Assembly (NCBI RefSeq): GCF_007858365.1
Contig: NZ_VFIO01000001.1
Span: forward strand, 62,001-126,000
Direction: 5' to 3'
Length of the DNA: 64,000 nucleotides
Source of the DNA: Pseudomonas saxonica
GTDB taxonomy: Bacteria; Pseudomonadota; Gammaproteobacteria; Pseudomonadales; Pseudomonadaceae
Part shown: piece after piece, positions 33,605 to 42,021 of the stretch
Position numbering within the stretch: position 1 is the stretch's first letter
How the letters are laid out: each line of letters begins with the position of its first letter
Program-made: the position numbers and the translations under genes
Notes under the pieces: generated by a model
Told to the model about the DNA's origin: nothing
The model's input: only the letters and a program-made list of their open reading frames with translations
Database searches by the model: none

Positions 33605-35623
33605 TCAGCGTCTCTTGAGGTAGCCGCTGCTAGAGCTGCGACGTTGTGGGGGGCGTGCGACCGGCTGCGGTTGAGCGGCCGGAGTGGCTGGGGGTGGAGC
33701 TGATTCGACCACTTGTTGCACGGCTGCCGCCGGAGCTGCGACCGGCGCGGCAAGACGCTCGGCCTGTACCGGTTTTTCATCGAACAAACCGGCCTGCGCC
33801 AGAGCTTGGCGAATGCGTTCCCAGTCGTGTTCCTTGTAGCGGTTCAGGCCCAGGTAATGCGCCATCGCCAAGTTGTACACCATCAGGTCGAGAGCTTCGT
33901 TGCGCTCGGCTTTGCCCTTCACCCACTCAATGCGCTTGTGACCGCGCACGTACCGCGCCACCTTGCGCTCGGCCACGCACTGGTCGAAGAACTCGTCCGG
34001 CAAGTCGTTGGCAAAGTGCAAGGCGCCCGGCCCGTCTTCAAACGGGTAGCGGTTGTAGATCCAGTCTTTGGCGGTGTCGGTACCGACGAACCACAACTCG
34101 GCGCCGTTGCGCTCGGTCTGGCCTTTCCAGGTCACGTCGACCATCGACGGGCGTTGCGCGATCACCGGTTTACCCGGCTTGCTCGCGCCCTTGATGGCGA
34201 AGATGTTGCGCCACCGACGCACGCGGCAGAACTGGTAGACCTCGTCGGTGTGGTGGCCGCCTGAGTCCACAGCGGTGGCAAGAATGCCCAAGCCGACGCC
34301 GCATGGGTGCGGGTAGCGCACTTTGAGTTTGTCATCGAGCACGGCCCAGGTGCGCTCATCCGCCGGGTCGCCCCAGATGATCTGGAAGTCAACGACCCAG
34401 CGCTCCATACCCACGCCCCAGCCCATCACCATCAGTTCCAGGCGATTGGCTTGTACGTCGACCGAGGCGGTGAGCATCAGTACGCGGTGAACCATCGCGC
34501 CGAGGCCGTAGGGTTCAAGGCGTGCGCGGTCTCTCAATACCGTGGCTTTGGTTTGTTCCTGAGCACTGTCCCAGACCTTGGCCAGACGGGTGTTGTAGAA
34601 CACCTGCATGGGCTCCAGGTCGCCCCGGCTCTGCGCTTTCTTGGCCTTCTCAAATTGCTTGGCCAGCGACGGCCAGTCCATCCAGCCCAGCGGTGAATAC
34701 AGGGCGTTGAGGTGAAAGCCGATGGTTTCGCCGTCGCCCTGCGCGTGTGAGCGCCATTCGCCACGGGCCAGCATCTGACCCTTGTGGTGTTCTTCGATCA
34801 GCACGTCGCAATCCGGCGCGGCGCACTGGTAATGAACCACGCTGTAATCGGCCGAATAGTGCAGGTTCTCCCACTCTAGGATCTGCATGTGGCCGCAGTG
34901 CGGACACGGCACGTAGTAGTAACGCTGGTCGCTGGTCTCAAACAGGTCAGCAATGCGTGACGCGCCCTTGATCGTCGGCGAGCTGGAGAAGTAGAACTTG
35001 GCGTTTCGGCCGAAGGTACTGCCCCGGGTTTCGGCCAGTTCGATGGGGTCGCCCTCTTCGCCCACGTCCGCGTCCCAGCGATCGATCTCATCGCCGTAGA
35101 TGTAGCGGGCCGACAGCTCGGCCAAGTTGGCCGCAGAACCGGCTGTGGTGACGTACAGCGAGCCGCCTTCAAACTCTTTGGTGTCCATCGTGTTGCGCGC
35201 ATCACGCGAGCGGGTCGCGGCCACGCGCTCACGCAGTACCGGCGTGGCCTTGATAGTCTTGCCGATCCGCGACGACACCCGCTTGGCTAGGCTGAGACTG
35301 GGTAACAAGGTCAGGATGTTGGACGGCACCATGTGGATCAGGCCGCCGATCCAATTCAGTGCAATCTGGGTTTTCATCAACTGCGAGGCCACCATCGTGA
35401 CCACGCGCTTACAAGGATGAGCCGGTGACAGGCAGCGCATGGGCTCGCGTGCATAAGGCGTGCGCGAGGTGCGGTACTGGCCGGGTTCGGCGGCGCCGGT
35501 GTCACGCGGGATACGCATGTACTCGTCGGCCCACTGGTCGACCCACAGCGACGGGTCAGGCCGTAGCCCACGGAAATACGCCTCGCGGTACACCTCTGCA
35601 CCGTTCGGGATTTCCGTGTGCAT
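33605..35623 (-). CDS. Terminase large subunit (lambda gpA-like)
   Basis: 672 residues. The N-terminal ATPase begins YFRGLRPDPSLWVDQWADEY; VVTMVASQLMKTQIALN is the Walker-A-like motif; IYGDEIDRWDADVGEEGDP the Walker B region. A zinc-type CPHCGHM follows. The nuclease half includes LTASVDVQANRLELMVMGWG. The C-terminal ~60 residues are Pro/Ala-rich. Cuts and packages DNA. Confidence 0.94.
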   Translation of the reverse strand: MHTEIPNGAEVYREAYFRGLRPDPSLWVDQWADEYMRIPRDTGAAEPGQYRTSRTPYAREPMRCLSPAHPCKRVVTMVASQLMKTQIALNWIGGLIHMVPSNILTLLPSLSLAKRVSSRIGKTIKATPVLRERVAATRSRDARNTMDTKEFEGGSLYVTTAGSAANLAELSARYIYGDEIDRWDADVGEEGDPIELAETRGSTFGRNAKFYFSSSPTIKGASRIADLFETSDQRYYYVPCPHCGHMQILEWENLHYSADYSVVHYQCAAPDCDVLIEEHHKGQMLARGEWRSHAQGDGETIGFHLNALYSPLGWMDWPSLAKQFEKAKKAQSRGDLEPMQVFYNTRLAKVWDSAQEQTKATVLRDRARLEPYGLGAMVHRVLMLTASVDVQANRLELMVMGWGVGMERWVVDFQIIWGDPADERTWAVLDDKLKVRYPHPCGVGLGILATAVDSGGHHTDEVYQFCRVRRWRNIFAIKGASKPGKPVIAQRPSMVDVTWKGQTERNGAELWFVGTDTAKDWIYNRYPFEDGPGALHFANDLPDEFFDQCVAERKVARYVRGHKRIEWVKGKAERNEALDLMVYNLAMAHYLGLNRYKEHDWERIRQALAQAGLFDEKPVQAERLAAPVAAPAAAVQQVVESAPPPATPAAQPQPVARPPQRRSSSSGYLKRR

Positions 35624-35626
35624 GGG

Positions 35627-36235
35627 TTAGCTCTTGTGGTTGAGGGCGTGAACCAGGTCAGCCGACGACATACGCTCGGCGTCTTCCAGCGAAGCGCGGA
35701 TCGCAGCCGTAAGGCGGCGTTCGATTTCCCACGGGTCGGTCATGGCGGCCAACTCGGGGGCCAGTTGCGGTGGCATGCCCAGCAGTTGATCGCGCAGCAA
35801 ACGGCCCGCGTTGAAGGCGCCGGTTTTTACCGCTTCCAGCTCGACCTGCGAGCCCTGCACCTTGTGGAATTCCGCCTCGGCCAATTGCGCCAAGTAGTAC
35901 TCGCGGTGGGCACGGGCCTTTTGGAAGTCAGGTTGCTTGCCGGCCGGGCCGATGGCGGGCTGCAGCGCAGCCATGCTCGGCGTGGATTCGACCAGAGGGG
36001 ACAACTGGCTGGTTACGTCGCGCTGCACTCGATCCGCTTGATGCCGAGCCGCGACGGCGGCCTTGCTCGGGTCGGCGGTGTCACGAATCAATGCGACGGT
36101 GGCGTCGACATTCACCCGCTTGCCGTCATCCGATAGCACCAACCGATTGTTGTCTTTAAGCCAGGTGATGTAACTCGGCGCCTTGCCGATGTGAGCCGCA
36201 AAGGCGCTCTTCGACAGAAAGATGGGGTCTGTCAC
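35627..36235 (-). CDS. Terminase small subunit (Nu1/DUF1441-like)
   Basis: 202 residues. The N-terminal winged-helix DNA-binding domain (FLSKSAFAAHIGKAPSYITW) recognises the packaging site; the helical body QKARAHREYYLAQLAEAEFH is shared with DUF1441/Nu1 proteins. A cluster of TTTCAA hexamers lies immediately upstream. Confidence 0.85.
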   Translation of the reverse strand: MTDPIFLSKSAFAAHIGKAPSYITWLKDNNRLVLSDDGKRVNVDATVALIRDTADPSKAAVAARHQADRVQRDVTSQLSPLVESTPSMAALQPAIGPAGKQPDFQKARAHREYYLAQLAEAEFHKVQGSQVELEAVKTGAFNAGRLLRDQLLGMPPQLAPELAAMTDPWEIERRLTAAIRASLEDAERMSSADLVHALNHKS

Positions 36236-36245
36236 AAGCCCTCCT

Positions 36246-36297
36246 TTTCAACGGCTTTTCAATGCAAGCCTTTCAATTTCAATGGATTGAATTTCAA
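36246..36297. repeat. Cluster of five TTTCAA hexamers (possible packaging site)
   Basis: TTTCAA at 36246, 36257, 36271, 36277 and 36292, with a TCAAT-GG-ATTGA palindrome at the centre. It sits within 11-62 bp of the terminase small-subunit start, where lambda-type phages carry cosB. GC-rich palindromic sequence follows to 36370. Binding-site role is inferred. Confidence 0.4.
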
Positions 36298-36395
36298 TAA
36301 GCTGCCAGCCCAGCGGCTAACGATTTCCCGCGGGTTTCCTGCCCCGTACCCCCGGAAATTCCCCAGGGTCCCCGGCATGTTTTGAGAGAAGGGAA

Positions 36396-36740
36396 TTACT
36401 CTGGGGAGTCAGAACGGGGTGGAATTTCACAGACGCCCAGCCGTTTGGCGACCCAGCGTTCGTAAAGGCCGATGGCGACATCCGCCCCGGCCATTGCCGT
36501 GAGGCAGCCCAGCGCCGAGGACGCCCAGAGCGAAACGCCGTTGACGTGCAGCAGCATCATCGTCGACAAGCCGCACACCACACAGGCACCGGAGCGCAAC
36601 ACCAACCGCCGCACCAGTGACCAGCCTCGCGCCCCGTCCTTGTCCGCCCGCCACATCTCGCCGGACACCCCGCCGATCATGGAGAGGACGATCAGTAACC
36701 AGATCGGCATATCAGCTAACGCTTGTTGCTCTGTTGTCAT
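36396..36740 (-). CDS. Phage holin, three membrane segments
   Basis: 114 residues from ATG at 36740 (MTTEQQALADMPIWLLIVLS). Three hydrophobic helices: LLIVLSMIGGVSG, a middle segment LVLRSGACVVCGLSTMMLLH, and ALGCLTAMAGADVAIGLYE. A class I holin layout. Placed before the terminase genes, about 21 kb upstream of the endolysin in transcription order. A terminator-like hairpin precedes it. Confidence 0.8.
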   Translation of the reverse strand: MTTEQQALADMPIWLLIVLSMIGGVSGEMWRADKDGARGWSLVRRLVLRSGACVVCGLSTMMLLHVNGVSLWASSALGCLTAMAGADVAIGLYERWVAKRLGVCEIPPRSDSPE

Positions 36741-36758
36741 CGCCCGCCCCATAAACGC

Positions 36759-36784
36759 AAAAACCCGGCGCAATGGCCGGGTTT
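36759..36784 (-). terminator. Hairpin with T-run in front of the holin gene
   Basis: Perfect 9-bp stem AAACCCGGC/GCCGGGTTT (36761-36769, 36776-36784) followed by TTTTTGC on the minus strand. It ends 19 bp before the holin start and is the first barrier of the late operon, a likely Q antitermination target. Confidence 0.75.
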
Positions 36785-36852
36785 AGTGGTGGGTGCCTGC
36801 CGCTCTCTGCGGTCGCACCTATCGAAGATGGCTACTTTTTACAGGTGGATTC

Positions 36853-37266
36853 TCATGGCAGCAAGCCACTTTTAATGCCATCGGCGAATAAGTGGGTCAG
36901 GCGCTTAAACACCCGGTGAATGTCGGCGAATACATCACCCCGGCTAACGCTTTTGGAGGCTGTCTGCCCTGCCCCACTGTTCAGGTTAAAGGTGGGACAA
37001 GGGAGAATACCCAAATCAAAGGCTGTGCCCCACTGTCCTACTTCTTTTACCTTTTCCTCGTACAAAGAGAGATTTATAAAAACACGCGTGCGCGTGAAGC
37101 GCGCGTAGTGGTGCCCGCTGCGCTCACATGGGCGGGAGGCACTTTTAAGCGGGACGGTTGGACAGACCAGCAAAGACGTGGCCTGCGCCTGACCCACTGC
37201 CATAGAAAGCAGCGGGACAAGGCGGGCCAACAAGGCAATAAAGGCACGGGGCAAGGAAACGATCAC
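36853..37266 (-). CDS. Doubtful ORF in the late-promoter gap
   Basis: A 137-residue frame whose GTG start overlaps the Q-like stop as GTGA, which would allow coupling. Composition is poor for a protein and the middle is AT-rich DNA. The segment carries repeated motifs of the GTGGGACA/TGTCCCAC type (near 36973-36998, 37027-37040, 37150-37162, 37210-37218). The stretch more likely holds the late promoter and Q utilisation site. Listed because the overlap is suggestive. Confidence 0.25.
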   Translation of the reverse strand: MIVSLPRAFIALLARLVPLLSMAVGQAQATSLLVCPTVPLKSASRPCERSGHHYARFTRTRVFINLSLYEEKVKEVGQWGTAFDLGILPCPTFNLNSGAGQTASKSVSRGDVFADIHRVFKRLTHLFADGIKSGLLP

Positions 37267-37622
37267 GCAGCCAGCCTCCCGAGCAACAGGTTAGCGATGC
37301 ACTGGTGTGCCTCGTGAAGGCGACGGTAATAGGTCGGCGCACTGCATCCGCAATGCATCATCTTCTGCGACAAGAAGCTGTCGTGGTTGCAGTAGTGCTC
37401 ATGGACCAACACAGACAACTGTGGGGGCAGGTGCTTGTTGACGATCAGCTCAATGTCAGCCGACTCATCGAGCAACACCCGACTGCCGCGCGTACCGCGT
37501 ATCAGCTCGCCCTTGGTTTCCATCAGCATGGCAATCATGTTGCCGCTGCCTGTGCCTTCGGGTGATTCGCTATGCAGGTCTTCCGCCCAGAGCTTGAGCA
37601 AGGTGTCGATGCGCTTAATCAA
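37263..37622 (-). CDS. Antitermination protein Q-like
   Basis: 119 residues from TTG at 37622, preceded by GAGGAG, overlapping the end of the primase gene by 8 bp. The C-terminal half (VLVHEHYCNHDSFLSQKM, then CGCSAPTYYRRLHEAHQ, a helix-turn-helix) matches phage antitermination Q proteins of the sigma-70-region-4-like type. It would switch on the late operon that starts just downstream. Confidence 0.75.
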   Translation of the reverse strand: MIKRIDTLLKLWAEDLHSESPEGTGSGNMIAMLMETKGELIRGTRGSRVLLDESADIELIVNKHLPPQLSVLVHEHYCNHDSFLSQKMMHCGCSAPTYYRRLHEAHQCIANLLLGRLAA

Positions 37623-39831
37623 AGCAAGGCTCCTCGATCTTTTGCACCTGCAAGGCTGAGTGACCACCCCAGTTGTCCGGTTTCTTGTACGCCCAAGGCC
37701 GCTGTCCGCTCTTGGCCAACGCTGCCAGTCGCACACGCCGCCATCCAAGCCGATGCATGATCGCGCCGACGCGCATTTGCTCAGGCTTGCCCCAATGGCC
37801 AAAGTCGAGCTTCAACGCGCTGGCCAACACTTCGCTGCCACTGGTGGTTTCGCCTATCTGCGACTCTTCCAGCCAATTCAGAATCGGGCCTTCCCACTCA
37901 TCCACCACAAAACGCTCGTCCTGGGCTTCGGAGAACATGGCGGTTTCGTCTCGGTTGACCCACCAGATCTCGTCGGCCTTGTAGCAAAACATCGCCTTAG
38001 CCCAGAGTTGGTCGCGCATGTCGCGCAGCAGATCCAGATCGACCTTGGTGCAGGCCACCGGCCAATAACGCCGGTTGCCCGTGGCGTCCTTGAGGTATTC
38101 GTCCTGGTTGGTCGTACCCACGAACACACACTGGCGTGGCACGTCATTGGTTCTGCGGCCGTAGCTTTCGCGGTAGGTGTCGGTTGACGCGGAGAAGAAC
38201 TGTTTGGCCTTGGTACTTTCCGCCTTGTTGAAGCTGTCCAGCTCGCCCAGCTCGATGATCCACTTGCCCCGGATCGCCTGAAAGCCGTCCTTGTCGCCCA
38301 GAGCAAACGGCGTGTCCATAAACCAGTCACCGCCGAGGATACTCATGGCCGTCGACTTGCCTTCGCCCTGCCCGCCTTCAAGGATCATCACCGAGTCAGC
38401 CTTGCAGCCCGGACGCATCACCCGTGCAACCGCCGAGATCATCCAGCGCTTGCCGACCTTGGCGCTGTAGCCGCTTTGGGCTACACCCATGACTTTGTTC
38501 AGCCACGTATCGAGGCGCGGCACGCGGTCCCATTCCAGTTGGTTGAGGTAGTTGCGCACGGGGTGAAACGCATGGTCGTGAGCCACCACACTGACGGCCT
38601 CGATCACGCTGGAGGCTTTGACCCGCAGGTTGTATTGCTGGGCCAGCCACTTCATCACGCGGATGTCATCAATGTCGCCCCAGTCGCCGGTGCCACCGCC
38701 ATACGGCGGCGTGCGCAACTTGACGATCTTGGAGCTGAACGCGCTGAAAGCGATCACACCCGACCAGCGCTCATCGTTACCCAGGATCAGCTCGACGTTT
38801 TGCATGTGCGCGATCAGTGAGCCGTTTTCAGTGCGGGCCAGTTGGTCTTTCCAGCCACCCGCTGCCGGCGGTTTGACCACCGCCAACACCTGACGGCGCA
38901 CAGCGTCCAGCCCTTCGGCACAGTGCAGGTCGTTGAAGTCAGTCCACTTGATCTCGCGCTCGCCTGAAAAGATTGGGCAGACCACTTGGCCACCGACGAT
39001 CAACGCTGCGTTACTGCCCTTCTCTTCACCGGGGTTCCAAGGCTCGCCGTTCGGGCGCTTGGTCTTCCAGTCATCATCACGGCAGACAATCAACGCACGG
39101 CCGGGGAAACGCTCGCGCATGGCCTTGGCCACCACACTCAAATTGCCCGCATCAAAAGCAATGGCCACCGTCAACGAGGTGGCCATATTCAGGCTTGCGC
39201 CGGTGGCGTAGCCCTCACACACCAACACCGGATCACCCGGTTCTGGGTGCGGGCCGATCAGGTGGAAAGCGCCCTCTTTGGACATACCATGCGGCCAATA
39301 GGACTTATCGCGGCCGGTATCAACCTGCTTCTCGGGATAGATCACTTGCAGCCCGACAATCTGATCCCGCGCGTTGCTCATCGGGATCAACATAGCCCCG
39401 GTGCGCGGGGCGTAGCGCACACCGATGCCGACGATCTGCTTGCGTTCCAGATAGGCACTACGACCCTTTTCAGGCATGCGCTTAAACAAGCCCGAGGCAC
39501 GGTTAGCAGCCCGACGCGCCGCATTGGCGGCAACCTCTGCAGCACGACGCTTGGCCTCTTCCTGACGAGCACGCATCACGTCGCGCTCCTCCTGACTCAT
39601 GCGCCCGGCCTTGACCTTGATCTTATTGCTGTCGCCCGAGCGCCAATCACCGAAGCTGCCGAAAATCAGTATTTCGTTTTTCTCGGTGCGGTGCTCATGG
39701 ATCACGTACCAGCCGTTTTTCTCCTTGCCTTTATCCTGCGTGGTCTTGCATCGGGTCAGCTTGCCGTAAGTCAGCGGTTGCGCAGGCTCAAGGCCGTGGT
39801 CAGCGAATTGACCGAGAACGTCATCGAGCAT
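37615..39831 (-). CDS. Phage primase-helicase (Toprim + VapE/D5-like ATPase)
   Basis: 738 residues. The N-terminal ~150 carry a basic helical region; the toprim motifs are VCEGYATGASL and VCRDDDWK in the 200-260 range. The C-terminal half is a VapE-type P-loop ATPase with GGQGEGKSTAM (Walker A), WIIELGELDSF (Walker B region) and FVGTTNQDEYLKD (sensor). Initiates phage replication. Overlaps the zinc-finger gene by 11 bp and the Q-like gene by 8 bp. Confidence 0.92.
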   Translation of the reverse strand: MLDDVLGQFADHGLEPAQPLTYGKLTRCKTTQDKGKEKNGWYVIHEHRTEKNEILIFGSFGDWRSGDSNKIKVKAGRMSQEERDVMRARQEEAKRRAAEVAANAARRAANRASGLFKRMPEKGRSAYLERKQIVGIGVRYAPRTGAMLIPMSNARDQIVGLQVIYPEKQVDTGRDKSYWPHGMSKEGAFHLIGPHPEPGDPVLVCEGYATGASLNMATSLTVAIAFDAGNLSVVAKAMRERFPGRALIVCRDDDWKTKRPNGEPWNPGEEKGSNAALIVGGQVVCPIFSGEREIKWTDFNDLHCAEGLDAVRRQVLAVVKPPAAGGWKDQLARTENGSLIAHMQNVELILGNDERWSGVIAFSAFSSKIVKLRTPPYGGGTGDWGDIDDIRVMKWLAQQYNLRVKASSVIEAVSVVAHDHAFHPVRNYLNQLEWDRVPRLDTWLNKVMGVAQSGYSAKVGKRWMISAVARVMRPGCKADSVMILEGGQGEGKSTAMSILGGDWFMDTPFALGDKDGFQAIRGKWIIELGELDSFNKAESTKAKQFFSASTDTYRESYGRRTNDVPRQCVFVGTTNQDEYLKDATGNRRYWPVACTKVDLDLLRDMRDQLWAKAMFCYKADEIWWVNRDETAMFSEAQDERFVVDEWEGPILNWLEESQIGETTSGSEVLASALKLDFGHWGKPEQMRVGAIMHRLGWRRVRLAALAKSGQRPWAYKKPDNWGGHSALQVQKIEEPCFD

Positions 39832-40048
39832 AACGAGTACCTACTTGTTCATTCAGTTGTTGGCAGGCTGCACAGCGGGTGCAACTGGTGACGGCCAAGC
39901 GACGGGCCATAGGGATAGTCGAATCGCAATCCACGCAGAACTCAAAAGACTCAAACACCGGCAACGCCTTACGCGCTGCCAGTGCTTGATCGATACGCTC
40001 CTGCACCAGGTCGTTGGCAAAATCAGCGATATCAGCCACGGTCAGCAC
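39821..40048 (-). CDS. TraR/DksA-type zinc-finger protein
   Basis: 75 residues from GTG at 40048. Helical N-terminus (DIADFANDLVQERIDQAL) and a C4 zinc motif, FCVDC ... CTRCAAC, as in phage/plasmid TraR-like proteins that bind RNA polymerase through the secondary channel. Overlaps the CII-like gene by 17 bp and the primase by 11 bp. Confidence 0.85.
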   Translation of the reverse strand: MLTVADIADFANDLVQERIDQALAARKALPVFESFEFCVDCDSTIPMARRLAVTSCTRCAACQQLNEQVGTRYAR

Positions 40049-40550
40049 CCCGCGTGGTCGAGTTGACGTAGCAAGCGCGGTTGAACATCCCCAGCAACCC
40101 CTGAATACCGCGAAACACCTGCAAGCGAATCTCGGCCAGCTCGCGGTCAGTTACCACACCATCGCCAATGCTCTTGGCCCAGGTATCCGCCAGATCGGCG
40201 ACCTGACGGAAATACATGGCAAGGCCGGTGGTCAGCGTCTCGGGCATATCATCGGTGTAGGCCTCGGCCAGCTCCTGCCAAATCGTGTCGCCCACCAACG
40301 CGTGCACCGCATCCAGGATGCGGCGGTCTTTGGTCAGCTCCAGAATCTCGGCGAACTCTTGAACATTCACCGTGTGGCTGGGATGGGTTGGCGAGAGTTT
40401 GTGCTGCAGCGTGGTGGGGTTGCGGCCGGTGGTGGCGGCAATGGCAGCAGCGCCGCCCGGGTAATCGCGGGCAGCATGATAAAGCGCCAAATCGAGCGGC
40501 AGAATTTCGCGTCGCGCTCGTTGGGTGCAACTCAGAGCAATACGGCTCAT
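40032..40550 (-). CDS. CII-like phage regulatory protein (CP76 family)
   Basis: 172 residues. LDLALYHAARDYPGGAAAIA and TTGRNPTTLQHKLSPTHPSH form the helix-turn-helix region of the CP76/CII group; the rest is helical. Lies between the Cro-like gene and the replication genes, the usual place of cII. Confidence 0.82.
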   Translation of the reverse strand: MSRIALSCTQRARREILPLDLALYHAARDYPGGAAAIAATTGRNPTTLQHKLSPTHPSHTVNVQEFAEILELTKDRRILDAVHALVGDTIWQELAEAYTDDMPETLTTGLAMYFRQVADLADTWAKSIGDGVVTDRELAEIRLQVFRGIQGLLGMFNRACYVNSTTRGADRG

Positions 40551-40891
40551 GGCATTAATCCTTGAATGTTGCCAGTGCCGCGCGGCGTGCAGTGGTGGTA
40601 CATTTGCCGCGTGGCTTGAAGAGGCCCAAAAAGCCGGTCTAGATTCTCAAGATCGAAACCGGCACCGTGCCGAGGCGAACGATCCGTCGTTCACCTCTAG
40701 CGCAACCGCTGCCAAATCTGTGGTGGAAATGGCAGCAAACCCCAAGGCTTCCGAGCCTTGGAAAGCGCGGATAAAGTGAGACGGTTTAGCATGTGGTGTG
40801 CCCGCCTACCTTTACCGCGACCCGGCGACACTGTGGTGGTGTGTGCCGGGAGGAACTGGGCGGCCCTTGGGTCGCCTTTTTTCTTTCTCAA
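40551..40891. other. Gap between CII-like and Cro-like genes
   Basis: 341 bp on the early-left transcript. It contains only a dubious 64-codon minus-strand frame at 40697-40891 (Arg/Pro-rich, KGDPRAAQFLPAHTTTVSPG). Small proteins of this composition occur at this place in other prophages (Ash/Icd-like), so a short gene is possible. Otherwise nothing clear. Confidence 0.4.
40697..40891 (-). CDS. Possible small Ash/Icd-like protein
   Basis: 64 residues, Arg/Pro/His-rich, one base downstream of the Cro-like gene. No fold recognisable. The start codon ATG directly follows the Cro-like stop, compatible with coupling. Weak evidence; kept separate from the gap note. Confidence 0.3.
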   Translation of the reverse strand: MRKKKGDPRAAQFLPAHTTTVSPGRGKGRRAHHMLNRLTLSALSKARKPWGLLPFPPQIWQRLR

Positions 40892-41152
40892 CTATGCTGC
40901 AGCCTTATGTGGCGAGGATGCTTCCAGCAACCATGCAGCTTCAAACGAGTGGCCGTTTTTCTGCGCCGCTGTTGCCAGCAGCTCGGCATAACGGGTTTCA
41001 CCGGTGTAATCCGTACGGGGCAAACACGCTGCCAGACGCCATTTATTCAGCGCCTGATAGCTACGCTGACAGATCTTGGCTGCGGCACCGATGCCACCAA
41101 CAGCTTCAAACGCGAACGCTATGGCATTCGGAAAATCTGAGGGGTTCAGCAT
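40892..41152 (-). CDS. Cro-like repressor (YdaS-type HTH)
   Basis: 86 residues, divergent from CI. Helix-turn-helix GGIGAAAKICQRSYQALNKW, of the short Cro/YdaS type. GAGGTTGCC precedes the ATG. First gene of the leftward early transcript; operators lie in the 79-bp gap to cI. Confidence 0.82.
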   Translation of the reverse strand: MLNPSDFPNAIAFAFEAVGGIGAAAKICQRSYQALNKWRLAACLPRTDYTGETRYAELLATAAQKNGHSFEAAWLLEASSPHKAAA

Positions 41153-41166
41153 GGCAACCTCTATTT

Positions 41167-41183
41167 ATCAACTTGCGGTTGAT
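41167..41183. promoter_or_regulatory. CI/Cro operator O1
   Basis: Palindrome ATCAAC-TTGCG-GTTGAT between cro-like and cI, with one further half site ATCAAC at 41191-41196. The same half-sites recur at 41225 and 43524. Confidence 0.75.
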
Positions 41184-41224
41184 ATTAAACATCAACTGAC
41201 TTTTGCGCAAGCTCTATGAGAGTC

Positions 41225-41239
41225 TCAACCTATGGTTGA
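41225..41239. promoter_or_regulatory. Operator O2 overlapping the cI start codon
   Basis: TCAAC-CTATG-GTTGA, whose centre contains the cI ATG (41232-41234). A repressor bound here would cover the translation start and very likely its own promoter, giving direct autoregulation. Confidence 0.7.
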
Positions 41240-41963
41240 TAAAGACGAATTACGCGCAGAGTTCAGCTCTCGCTTACACGAAGCACTCGACGACGCCGGC
41301 ATACGCAGCCGTGGGCGCGGAGTGGACATTCACAAACGCCTGAAAAGCGTGGGCGTCCACAAAACCACCCAAGCCATAAGCAAATGGCTGAATGGCGAGG
41401 CGATGGCAGAGGCTGACAGTATGGTTGCCCTATGCGACTGGCTGAAAGTGCGCCGTGAGTGGCTTGAATACGGCGTTTTGCCAAAAGAACAGACGGCTGA
41501 TGGGAGTCAACATCAACTGCAAGTTGGCGAGGACAGCAATGTCAGCGGCATCATGCAGCGATTCGGCAAAGTCCCACTCATTTCGTGGGTGCAGGCCGGC
41601 GCTTGGTGCGAAACCATCTGTAATTTTGAGCCATACGATACAGAGGATTGGGTTTCTTGCCCTGTGCCTATCAGCTCAAGCGGTTATGCGTTGAAAGTTC
41701 TGGGCGATTCGATGACGAATCCAGGGCCGGGTAGAAGCTATCCAACAGGATGCATCATCTTTGTTGATCCAGAAATCCAGGCTAATACTGGTGATCGAGT
41801 GGTCGCACGGGTGCCGCGTACCAATGAAGTGACCTTCAAGGTGCTAGATTCGGATGCTGGGCGGGTTTATCTGCGCCCTATCAATCCGCAATATCCAATC
41901 ATTGATATTACGGAAGAGACGCATATTTGTGGGAAGGTGGTTGGGTCGTTTATTCCGGAATAA
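41232..41963 (+). CDS. CI repressor, LexA/S24 type
   Basis: 243 residues. N-terminal HTH (VHKTTQAISKWLNGEAMAEA). S24 peptidase domain: cleavage site Ala122-Gly123 in WVQAGAW, catalytic Ser160 in GDSMTNPG, and Lys203 (EVTFKVLD). This is a RecA-dependent self-cleaving repressor, so the phage should be SOS-inducible. No Shine-Dalgarno is obvious because an operator covers the start. Confidence 0.93.
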   Translation: MVDKDELRAEFSSRLHEALDDAGIRSRGRGVDIHKRLKSVGVHKTTQAISKWLNGEAMAEADSMVALCDWLKVRREWLEYGVLPKEQTADGSQHQLQVGEDSNVSGIMQRFGKVPLISWVQAGAWCETICNFEPYDTEDWVSCPVPISSSGYALKVLGDSMTNPGPGRSYPTGCIIFVDPEIQANTGDRVVARVPRTNEVTFKVLDSDAGRVYLRPINPQYPIIDITEETHICGKVVGSFIPE

Positions 41964-42021
41964 GCGGCCCAATCTAAAATATTGCATACATATAACAAAC
42001 CATAAGCTTGAAAGAATTTTT

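Noticed and set aside
40525..40779. 84-codon plus-strand frame between CII-like and Cro-like genes
   Set aside because: Opposite to the early-left transcript, overlaps the CII-like start, no ribosome site or family pattern.
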